NCBI GenBank assembly: GCA_050084985.1
Contig: JBITNC010000001.1
Location: 64,232,001 to 64,296,000, forward strand
DNA: 64,000 nt
Direction of reading: 5' to 3'
From: Nageia nagi
Taxonomy: Eukaryota; Pinophyta
Shown: positions 35,201-44,529 of the stretch, in pieces
Position numbering within the stretch: the first letter of the stretch is position 1
Layout: each line of letters starts with the position of its first letter
Program-made: the position numbers and the translations under genes
Notes under the pieces: generated by a model
The model's database searches: none
What the model saw: the letters and a program-made list of their open reading frames with translations, nothing else
What the model was told of the DNA's origin: nothing

Positions 35201-35599
35201 GGCTAACTCCTAATTTCTATGCTTGCCCTAGCTTCTTGAGTATGCTTAGTTTAAGTAGATGTTCTACCTTTGGGTTTTTTTGACCAATAACTATAATTTT
35301 TAGGTAGGAAGGCATTTGCTTTATGATGGGAATGGATGATTTCCTACTATGTATAGTATTGGGTGAATCACTTAGTGAGGTTGCTTAAGCTAGCTCCATA
35401 CCTTGCTCTGTGTCCATGGGATCTTCCATATTCATATCCATTTCTTGTAGAATATTTTTAGACTAATTTTATTGCATTCTGGGAGTAAAGTATATACCAT
35501 GCACTTGTAAGCTTTGATCTTGTGTGTTACCATTGCTCTGCATTGGATGATCTTGTGGAGAGGTCATGATTTGCTTAGTTATTTCCTATTGTGTTTCAT

Positions 35600-36450
35600 T
35601 GCTCTAAGAGTCTTATTTGGAGGGGATTGAGGCTTATGTATGTTCTAGATTAAGAATATCCTCTTTATATGTCTCTCTATTTTGAAGGCTTTGTAAATTA
35701 TTTTTGGAGCTAGTATTTTTATCAGGGATAGGTCATTTTAATGCTATATTTTTTCACTTGGGTTCCTAGAAGCCTTCATTAGAGGTTTTTGGAGTATTAC
35801 TAACAAGTTGTGCTAGGGGATAAGCTTTGGCAAGATGCTTATATTTTGAGAATACCCGATAATGAAAGGGAAGATTCTCATAATCTATATTATGTATGTA
35901 TGTTAGGCCATCCTTGGTTAGGTTGATCTTAATTTGGGTAGGCAAAGGAGAGTTAGTTTTTAAGTAGACACATATTTGATCATAGACTAAAGAATGTAGT
36001 TCCTAGGTTTTCTTTGAAACCCCCATGAATACCCCTATGGCATTACTAATAGCTATGAAGATGTCCTCCTTCTAGAGCTCCTTTGAAAGAGTGGAAAGCC
36101 TAACCTAGATAGAGAAAAGGAAGGATATTCTTCATTCAATTTGAAACCTGTGTGCTAGGGCTTCATGAAAATCCCTTCATTCCTATGGAACCATACACCA
36201 CCTTCAAATACCATATCCTTATCTATCTCTATGGAAAATAAAGCAATGAAATATCCATTTAGATAGAAGTTTAGGCAGATCTCACCTCAAACCTTTCAAG
36301 CATTTATAGCCTAGTGTTTGATCATCCTTGAGGGAATGTGGGCATCCAAGAATTTGCAAATCAATGCTCTAGGTTCCAATATTCAATTTTTCATTATGAA
36401 CATTATCATTGTGAACTATTATTTAAGGGTTATCTAATGTGGCATGTAGG
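35600..36450 (-). pseudogene. LINE ORF1 with DUF4283 and degenerate zinc knuckle
   Basis: ANNWMPTFPQGWSN-like, MLERFEVRSA, GYFIALFSIEIDKDMVFEGG and VWFHRNEGIFMKP are the DUF4283 signature (family form: F...F....D...VL..GPW......L.L..W). YPSFSLxRLGFPLF follows. The zinc-knuckle region reads DYENLPFHYRVFSKYKHLA then KAYP; the family CX2CX4HX4C is reduced to Y/F at three Cys positions, each a one-base change. The protein would bind LINE RNA. Stops interrupt it in several places. Confidence 0.75.
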
Positions 36451-36730
36451 AAACTTGATTCAATTTTTCATGGCTCAACCTTTGGCATACTTACGCATTG
36501 ATATATAGTCTTATTTGTTCCATGGCCTACTCCAAATGGTATTGATCATAAGATTTCACAAAATGAAGAATTTTGGGGGGACTAAAGGGACCCTTAGGCC
36601 TATAGCCATGGTTTAGAGACCTAGTGTTATACACAACAAAAGTTGTAGGGTTTTTTTTATGACTCCTTCTTGCAATGGTGTCTCATCAAATGGCTATGTT
36701 TCCATGCCTACTGGCTAGTCACAATAGTCT

Positions 36731-37535
36731 TCTTTTTCAATTCCTAGTAATGTTCCTAATAGAATTTCACAAGCATTCTTCTCCACATGCATCACATCCA
36801 AGTTGTGGCAAATTAGATGTTGTTCATAAATAAAAACATCAAACTAATATTACTCAACATTGAGATACATAACAAAAAATACAAAACCAAAATTACATGT
36901 CATACCTCCCAATACAATAGATTAAAGATTAAAGATTTCTTTTTCCATCCAACTATAGGAGACTCGCTATGATCATCCTTCTTGAATTTATCTTTTTTTA
37001 TGCCCTCTTTCCCCAATTTGGTGGGATTCTCTATATTTTTACATACTTCAATTCTAGTTAAACATTTTGGTGATTTACCTTTCTCTTCTTAGCTATTGAA
37101 AGATGTTTTTTTTTTATAATAAAATGAATGATCTCTAGGAAGGAATCTCCTATGGCCCAATTAAATGGTCTTTATACTATATTTAAGATACTCCAAATAA
37201 TTTTATTCACTACATATTAGACATTCGACTAATTTCTTTCTTGTACCTCCTAACATGTTTTCAAAGGAAGAAAATCATAAATGATCCACATCAATATTGC
37301 TCTCATACTGAATGTAGTATTATGAAATGCATCATAAGTTTGTACTTTTTAGTCCATAGTTTATGCAAGTCATCAACCAAGGAATATAGAAAAATATAAA
37401 TATCTTTGCCTCATTTCTTGGGGCCAAGTATTGAATAATTTCTCATCATTGACATCCATGGTAGGTTGTACATGACCAAAGCAATGAGTGAACAAGTGTA
37501 ACCAAACTTAAAATCATCAAAAGGATTGAACTATT
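36731..37535 (-). pseudogene. CACTA transposase, second piece
   Basis: Minus strand: NPFDDFKFGYTCSLIALVMY then NLP, directly continuing the first piece across the LTR-like insertion; VDDLHKLWTK; TTFSMRAILMWIIYDFL; HRRFLPRDHSF; the segment ending GWKKKS; then HNLDVMHVEKNACEILLGTL with WCMWRR-type decay, running into the LINE target duplication. These are the central TNP2 motifs (family forms GFNPFG, W.I.DFPAY, HRRFLP..H, HNLDVMHIEKNV). Stops and an internal non-coding stretch, possibly an intron, at 36.8-36.95 kb interrupt it. Confidence 0.88.
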
Positions 37536-39474
37536 ATTTGTGAGGTTCAGTTGTGTTGTCATTGTTGTCAACATACTCACTTGGACTTGGTACACTCCAT
37601 CTTAGATTAGTGTTTGCTTGGTGCACTCCTATTAGATTGTGTTAGAAAGTTCAAAAAAGAGTTTGGAGCATTGATTGACATTAAGAAATGAAGTGGTGGT
37701 GTTAGTTCAGAGTTTGGACCACTCAGTTGTTTTGTTGGAGCTTAGTTGGGAATTTTTGCATATAGTTTGACAGTTGTAAAATCTGCATTAGATGGCATTT
37801 TGTAGAAGGTTATATATATAAATCCATGAGGATTTATAACTTGAAATAATTTTTTAGTTGTATTATGATGTACAAAGAACCAAAATGTTTTTACTTTAGA
37901 CTAAACAGATTCTTGAGGAAGAAATGGTGGAAGTTGCAAAAAGCTAATTTTTCACTTTTTCCAGTTTTTGACAGTTGTCTCAGTCCAAAATCAGCAAGGA
38001 AAATGCAAAATTGAGATTTTTATTGATTGGATTTGAATTCCATCGAATCTCACACCTTTAGGGATGTAAAAGAAACAATTTTTTCTTATTGATATTTTTC
38101 CAAAAATGCCTCTAAGTATGAGAAGCTTGAATGTGCACAAACTTTGGATTGACAAAATGTCTGTAAAAACAGCGTCGAAGGTCACTTTGTTGGAGATATA
38201 GAAATCAGTCCAAGAAGAGATAGATAGTAAAATTTAACACAATGATAGTTGGTATAACTATGAACATTTTTCCTTCAAGATGAAGTCTTTTTCATGGAAT
38301 GGTACAAAAGTTACAGCAGCTGTAAAATGCTAATTTAGCCTATTTTTCTATTTTTTCCAGTTTTGGATTGGAAGTGTTTGACAATATGTATGAGCTGGAA
38401 AGTGCTAAGGTATAAGTTGGTTTTTAATACATTTTAGAGGATTGGTGGTAAGTGTTTGACGAAAGTCCCAAAAGTGAAAAATCAAATAGAAAGGATGCAT
38501 GGCAAGTGTTTGACAAAAGGTTATTTTATCTTATTTGTGATGTGGCACTTCATGAATGGGCAAACCAAGTTGTAACTCCCATTCACAACCAAAAAAAATT
38601 CATGTATAATGCTTATAGTTAAAATAAAAAGTTTTTAGAAAGTTTATTATGCAATATTAGAGTGAAAAAGAGTGTATTGAGTGTTCTTGGTGGGTATGTG
38701 AAGGTTTTTTTTTATAGTTTTACATAAGAAGGCATTTGTGGGAAGGAGAAAAGGAGGAGTCATAGATTATTTTGTGTAAGAGAATACATATGTACTATTA
38801 GCAAAGAAGTGTAGGTGATAGTTTGTATTATTGAGCATTGTAAGAGAAAATTTGTAATATTTTCTATTCTACCGGATTTGAGTGTAGAGGCATTACTGAG
38901 CATATCTCTTAAGATTCAGTGGTTGAGCTTAGAAGGAGTTTGGAAGAGGAGCTTAATGGGTATCTAAATGTGGAGTTAATTGGTATTTTTTTTATAAGTT
39001 GGTTCTTTTGGTATATTGATGTGCAAAGTTGGACTTACAGAGTTAGAATTAGTAGATTGAATTGAGCTAGACTATCAGAGTCTTGTGGAATCATCCCAAA
39101 AATATTTTTGTTATCTTTATTGAGTTGAGTTGGTGCTTGGCTCTAGGGGATTGGTATCTCCATCTAGTTGGTGCTGGTAAATTTGGGGATAGGTGTTCCT
39201 TGCAGTAGGTGCTATAGAGTCAAGTCAGTTGGTGCTGGTCCTTCAGTTGGTGCTATAAAATTGAGCATTGATTTTTGACTAGATTTGGATGGGAGTCCAG
39301 GTAGTCATTTTGGAAAGTGGTTTTTCCTGCATTGGGTTTCCACTATAAATTCTATGTTGTGGTTTGCTATTTGTGTGGATGAGTTTTAATTACTTGCATT
39401 AAATAAGTAAAATTTTAAAACACACTGATTCACCCCCTCTCTCAGTGTCACCCATAGTTCAACATGAACCTATT
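37527..39474 (+). mobile_element. LTR-like insertion in the CACTA transposase, possible solo LTR
   Basis: The inserted DNA (37536-39464) splits the transposase between TNRF and NPF. Flanks are tgaactatt (37527-37535) and tgaacctatt (39465-39474), a 9-10-bp direct repeat. The right end reads attcaccccctctctcag, then ends CAACA, and an upstream cattgggtttccac stretch resembles the R/U5 end of copia-type LTRs. A TGTTG at 37554 pairs with the terminal CAACA. No primer site or coding region follows, so I read it as a solo LTR of ~1.9 kb. A 9-10-bp duplication is longer than LTR elements usually make, and ~20 bases precede TGTTG, so a Mutator-like element remains possible. Confidence 0.6.
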
Positions 39475-40575
39475 AGTTGCAACTACTAATCATACATTAT
39501 ATTTATCATCAATAAAATTTGACCACTTATCATCTATCATTTTCCATGTTGGAAAGTCAAATGTATATCATATTTTTATGTTTGAACTCATATGCTAGTA
39601 ATGCCACCTCATATGCTCTACAACCATTGCAAAGCTACAAGAAGAAAGCAACTTACCTCAGCCTTATTTAACATTGTTAAAAGAAAAAAAATACAACAAA
39701 TATAATAACAAAAATGTTTACCTATACATTCTTTTCAACCACTGTCAATGAGTAAATACCTCAACACCTTCATAGGAACCTTAATGTCTTGTTTGATTTT
39801 AAAACAAGGGTCAATTTTCTCAAGAGAAACACCATATTTTGGGCAATATTGAAGATTTTCATAATCTTTTCAATATAAAATATAGAGATTTTTACATGGA
39901 TGTATCATTACATAATTTAATCCCAATGGCTTCAGTAATTTCTTCATCACATATGGGGACTCGAGAATTGTATTCTTGATTGGGAGCATATCTTTTAGCA
40001 ACACTAATAAATCACCAAAGCTTTTATCTAAATATCCATGTTTTGATTTTAGGTAATATAATTTAGCAATTATTGATAATTTTGTGAACTTTGTATAGCC
40101 TAGGTATAATGGTTATTTGTCAGCATCTTCAACCAAACCACAAAATTCATTAGGAGAATATTGGAACTTGATATCATTATCTCATAGTTATTGTCCACTC
40201 TTTGAACAATTTAATTTGAACATTCTAACAATATCATCTTGTTCATCTTCCATATTTGGATACTCATCCATGGAAGTGCACATATATTATGTATATTGGT
40301 CAATAGTAGATATTTTTTCTCTATGCAAAAAAAATTGTTGCATGTCTTGTCCATTCCAATAAAAAATAGGTTCTCACAAACCTTATCAAAACCAAAACTT
40401 TTCATGTTTTGACACATATTACATGGACATCTAACTCTTTAAAGGTTCCTTGAATTACTTTCTTACAAAATCAATGAATTCCTTAACCCCACATACATAA
40501 TCCTCCCTATTTTTAAGTGCTTACATCCAAGCTTTTCCATGATGTTTGACAAAAAATCTCCTTATACATGCCCAC
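39475..40575 (-). pseudogene. CACTA transposase N-terminal part (transposase-associated and TNP2 domains)
   Basis: Starting near 40575 on the minus strand: HGKAWM, GVKEFIDFVRK, a C-P-C..C zinc-binding-like cluster (MCQNMKSFGFDKVCENLFF), the transposase-associated domain. Then EDADKxPLYLGYTKFTKLSI, KSKHGYLDKSFGDLLVLLKD, MLPIKNTILESPYVMKKLLK, PLGLNYVMIHPCKNLYIL, YENLQYCPKYGVS, and VLRYLLTVVEKN, the standard TNP2 series. A probable intron separates this from MRWHY..HMSSN, DFPTWKMIDDKWSNF and VVATNRF, which runs into the LTR-like insertion. TNP2 cuts and joins CACTA ends; this copy is dead. Confidence 0.9.
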
Positions 40576-40927
40576 ATCATATATAAGTTGATATTTAAAT
40601 TTTATCCATGCCCTAATAAATATGTGTGTAGAATGTAGAAGGATACACAAGGTCATAAGATAAATCAGTATACATTCATTCCTAACCCTCTTGGTCATGC
40701 AAGCTATGCAAATATAGTTTTGTGGACTACATTGATAGGCTACAACAAGGATGCCCTTAAACTCTTTTGTAGATGAAGAACTTGGGAACCAACCCTAATA
40801 GCATAACCTTTGTATATATTCTACTTGCATGCAACCATGCATGTCTAGTGGATGATGGTTGTAAATACTTTAATAGGATGAATGACTCTTATTGCTTTAT
40901 TCTTGGGATGTATCATTACATAATTAA

Positions 40928-40978
40928 GCTCAAATGATTCAAATATGCTCTACAATTTTAATTATGCTCATTATATAT
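40928..40978. repeat. Single inverted copy of the CACTA satellite core
   Basis: The sequence tcaaatgattcaaatatgct and following bases are the reverse complement of the satellite segment at 25.87, 26.33 and 26.63 kb. It directly follows the first PPR fragment. Confidence 0.75.
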
Positions 40979-41319
40979 ATGTTAATTATGTTATCATTCA
41001 TAAGGCATGTTAAACGTTTAATAAGATGCATGATGTAAACACATTTTCATGGAATGTAATGATTCAAGGATATGCAATTCATGTATATAAAAAGAATGCA
41101 CTTAAACTCTTTGATATATGACGCACTTGGGAACCAACCCTAATAGCATAACATTTGTATGTTTTTAACTTATATGTAACCATATGGTTCTAGTGGATGG
41201 GGGTTGTAAATGCTTTAATATCATGAGTGATTCTTATTTTATTATTCCTAGGATGAATCATTATATATGCATTACTAACCTTCTTGACTATGTAGGCTAT
41301 GATGCAAACACAGTTTCAT

Positions 41320-41620
41320 GGATTGTAATTATGTTAGGGTGCACAAAATAAATTTTCTAAAAAAGTGGAAGAATTCACAGTTTCATGGACTGTAAAATAT
41401 GGAAGAATACACAAATCCTAACAATTGTTTAATGTGATGCATGATACAAATATAATTTCATGCTCTACAATGATTACATGATACTCAAAAAATGGGTTTT
41501 CTAAAAAACAAACCTAAGACATGTATGCAAAATGTAGAAGAATACATTTTCATGTACCATAATGATAGGATATGCACAAAACAGATTTTTTTGAAAAAAA
41601 CATATAATTTGTAATCTTTG
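41320..41620 (+). repeat. Two PPR-derived ~135-bp units
   Basis: Units with aaatatggaagaatacac (41396) and aaatgtagaagaatacat (41526) encode decayed YAKCGRIHK..LFDKMHD..VSW..MI-type PPR motifs. They match the larger array at 43.3-44.5 kb. Confidence 0.7.
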
Positions 41621-41961
41621 TAAGAATTCTTCTATCTTGTGTATTATTCCTAATATGAATCATTATGCATGCATTGTTGAGCTTATTGGTCATGCAGGAT
41701 ATCTTGAAGAAGATTTGAATTCTTTGACAAGATGCATGATGTAAAATTGAACTATAATGATTGAAGGATATGTAATTCATGGCTCCAACAAGAATGCCCT
41801 TAAACTATTTGATATATGAAGTAGGAAGCAAACCTAATAGCATAACCTTTGTATGTGTTCCACTTTCATGCAACCATGAAGGTCTAGTGGATGATGGCTG
41901 TAAATACTTTAATAACATGAGTGACTCTTATTGCATTATTCATGGGATGTATGATTACATA

Positions 41962-42285
41962 ATTATTCTCAAATGATTTAAATATGCACTATAGTTTTAA
42001 TTATGGTCAAAATTCAAATGATTCAAATATGTTATACAATTTCAATTATGCTTAAATAATTCAAATATGTCCTACAATTTCAATTATGCTCAAATAATTC
42101 AAATATGTTATACAATTTCAATTATGCTCAAAATTAAAATGATTCAAATATTCTCTATAATTTCAATTATTCTCAAATGATTCAAATATGCTTTACAATT
42201 TCAATTCAATATTTAAATGATTCAAATATGATCTATAGTTTTAGTTATGCTCAAATGATTCAAATATGCTCTACAATACTACTAC
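41962..42285. repeat. 38-45-bp tandem array, inverted copy of the CACTA satellite core
   Basis: Seven to eight units of tcaaatgattcaaatatgct, then ctacaatttcaattatgc, with length variants. Each is the reverse complement of one sub-segment of the 230-bp satellite monomer at 25.7-26.9 kb. Only that sub-segment is amplified on this side. It directly follows the third PPR fragment at the same junction as the single copy at 40.93 kb. Confidence 0.85.
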
Positions 42286-42556
42286 CATAACATTCGATTT
42301 ACAAGCACCAAGTAGACACATCCATTTGTAGAGAAAATATTTGAAATACAATTATCTAATTCAGCTTAAATATTTGGAAGTATAACATAATATGCAACAT
42401 ATATATGTTTCAAAAAAAAATATTTTTTCCAAAAATTTCCATATTCCTACATTCTTTTACAAGCACCAAACAGATAGTATCATGAACTATTATGATTAGA
42501 GGATATGCAATTAATAGCTACAATAAGGATACCCTTAAACTTTGTTCTTATGAAGA

Positions 42557-42690
42557 ACTTGGGAACCATATATTTTTCCTATGTTTGGCTAAGTATTACA
42601 AGCATGTTTTTACCAACTTACTAGCATATTTTTGCAATGCATTACAAGCATGTTTGGCTAAGTATTGCAAGCATGTTTTTGCAATGTAGA
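42557..42690. repeat. Inverted copy of another CACTA satellite segment
   Basis: Positions 42557-42621 are the reverse complement of the satellite around 26828-26893, covering cttgggaacca through taccaacttac, with few mismatches. A second shorter copy follows (atgtttggctaagtattgca, 42650-42669). The left boundary coincides with an 11-mer shared with the PPR fragment. Confidence 0.85.
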
Positions 42691-43329
42691 CTTATTTTCT
42701 TGGTGCTTGTGTAATTCATAACAACCTAGAGTTAATGTAATTTGCTTAGGTACAAAGTTTCAAAGTAGCTTCATCTTGTGATTATCTTCCATGCTTTGAA
42801 TGCCAATAACCAAGGCATTAGGCCAAAGACTACCCCTCAAGTTTTATATGCAATCAATTAGGGCATTATTTGGCCTAAATGTTTGGTTTTTTGAATGAAA
42901 AACACTTTGAATTTTGAGTAACCTTCAGATTCTTCAAGATTATTATGATGTTATTGTGAAGAATGCTCTTATAGATATGTATGCTAAGTTTGGTATCATT
43001 CATAAGTCATGTTAACTATTTGATAAGATGCATGATGAAAATAGTTTCATGTACTACAATAATTTGAGGATATATAATTCATGACTACAACAAGAATGCC
43101 CTTAAACTCTTTGATATGAGGAAGCACTTTGGAGCCAACCCTAATAGCATAACATTTATAAGTGTTCTACATGCAAGAAGCCATGAAAGTCTAGTGGATG
43201 AGGATTGTAAATACATTAATAGCATGAGTAACTCTTATTGCATTATTATTAGGATGAATCATTATGCATGCATTACTAACCTTCTTGGTAATGTGGGATA
43301 TGATGCAGACTAGACTACAATGGTGGTAG

Positions 43330-44520
43330 GATATGCTTTAAATGGATTTTTTGAAAATATGGAAGAATACATAGTTTTATGGATTGCAAATAATTATTTC
43401 ACAAGACACATGATGAAAGCATAGTTTCATGGTATACAATAATTACATGATATGCACAAAATGGATTTAAAAAAAAAATAACCCTAATACATGTATGAAA
43501 AATATGGAACAATACACAAGGACTAGGAGTTGTGTGATAAGATCCATGATGCAAATATAGTTTCATGATCTACAATGATTGTACAATATACATAAAATAG
43601 TTTTTCAAAGAAAATCCCTATGATATGTACACAAAATATGGAAGAATACATAAGTCCCAAGAATTATTTGACAATATTCATGATGTAAATACAATTTCAT
43701 GATTTGTAATGATTGTACGATATGTACAAAATGGATTTTCAAGAAAGGCCCTAAGACATGTTTGCAAAATATGGAAGAATACATAAATCCTAGGAATTTT
43801 TTGACAAGATGCATTATGCAAACATAGTTTCATGGTCTAAAATGATTTCATAATACACACAAAATGTGTTTTCAAAAACAAAAAGCCTAAGATATGTATG
43901 CAAAATGTGGAAGAATACATAAGACCTAGGAAATGTTTGACAAGATGCATTATGCAAACATAGTTTCATGGTCTACAATGATTGCATGATACACATAAAA
44001 TGAGTTTTTAAAATAAATACCTATGATATGTATACAAAATATGAAAGCATACATAAGGCAGAGGAATTATTTGATAATATGAAAAATGGGTTTTCGAAAA
44101 AAATCCCTAAGATATGTATGCAAGATGTGGAAGAATACACAAGGCATGGGAATTTGTTTGATAAGATGAATGATGCTAATATAATTTAATGGTATGCAAT
44201 GATTACACTATATACACAAAAAGGGTTTTCAAAAAAATCCCTAATACATGTATGCAAAATGTGGAAGAATACACAAGTACCTCAATTTATTTGATAAGAT
44301 GCAAAAGGGATTTTCAAAACAAATCCCTAATGCATGTATGCAGAATATGGAAGAATACATAAGGCCTAAGAATTATTTGATAAGATGCATGATGCAAAAA
44401 TAGTTTCATGGCATGCAGTTATTGTATAATATGCATAAAATAAGTTTTCAAAAAAATCCCTTATACATGTATGCAAAAAATCCCTTATACATGTATGCAA
44501 GAAAAAAGTGTCCGTTATCA
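43330..44520 (+). repeat. PPR-derived tandem array, ~135-bp unit
   Basis: The word aaaatatggaagaatacata and variants occur at about 43352, 43497, 43632, 43763, 43900, 44033, 44120, 44254 and 44340. Spacings are about 145, 135, 131, 137, 133, 87, 134 and 86 bp. Each full unit corresponds to YAKCGRIHKA-like, LFDKMHDAN, VSWSTMIAGYAQNGFSKK-like PPR sequence that loops straight back to the next MYAKCG. The 87-bp units lack ~48 bp. Frames are broken, so this is now a minisatellite and not a protein. Confidence 0.85.
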
Positions 44521-44529
44521 CATCATGGG

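Larger units (their letters stand above)
30962..36753 (-). mobile_element. L1-type LINE inserted in the CACTA transposase
   Basis: The ~5.7-kb LINE (30985-36730) is flanked by a 23-bp direct repeat ending tcaattcctagtaatgt (30962-30984 and 36731-36753, one mismatch), a classical LINE target duplication. Its 3' end faces left and carries a short A run (acaaaaaaatg on the minus strand). Read 5' to 3' on the minus strand it contains ORF1 (DUF4283 and a zinc-knuckle remnant), endonuclease, reverse transcriptase and zf-RVT. Removing it joins the transposase reading frame (...LLGIEK + KLKDDKK...), proving that it landed in an existing CACTA copy. Confidence 0.92.
25540..42700 (-). mobile_element. 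CACTA (En/Spm) DNA transposon with nested insertions; ends not resolved
   Basis: A TNP2-type transposase remnant on the minus strand (40575 down to 27540) lies between repeat arrays that match in inverted orientation (25.5-27.1 against 40.9-42.7 kb). The coding trail is split by a LINE (30985-36730), an LTR-like insertion (37536-39464) and an unidentified stretch (about 28650-30130). PPR gene pieces lie in the right-hand repeat zone. CACTA elements end in CACTA...TAGTG with 3-bp target duplications; several CACTA and TAGTG words exist in the flanks but none pair convincingly. The outer limits are therefore those of the inverted repeats only. Confidence 0.7.
40730..43315 (+). pseudogene. Repeated PPR gene fragments (PLS type, C-terminal motifs)
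   Basis: Plus-strand pieces read LGTNPNSITFVYILLACNHA then CLVDDGCKYFNRMNDSYCF, the end portion of a plant PLS-class PPR protein (family form: G..PN.ITF..VL.ACSHAGLVDEG..YF..M). Copies begin near 40739, 41080 and 41770, a truncated one at 42491, and the fullest at 42935-43315. That one includes VKNALIDMYAKFGIIHKSC, LFDKMHDEN, then NPNSITFISVLHARSHESLV and RMNHYACITNLLGNVGYDAD. The first spacings are ~345 bp and ~695 bp, about one and two units. PPR proteins bind organellar RNA; these are decayed fragments with stops and no gene start. Confidence 0.85.

Noticed and set aside
37541-39474. A TIR transposon, from the aggttca words at both edges in inverted orientation
   Set aside because: The inverted match is only about seven bases and part of it is the duplicated target site itself.
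40730-43315. A functional PPR gene
   Set aside because: Only C-terminal pieces are present, repeated and out of frame, with stops and no N-terminal region or organellar targeting sequence.
41966-44520. CRISPR-like array
   Set aside because: Repeats are degenerate, lack unique uniform spacers, and are derived from PPR coding DNA and CACTA repeats in a plant genome.
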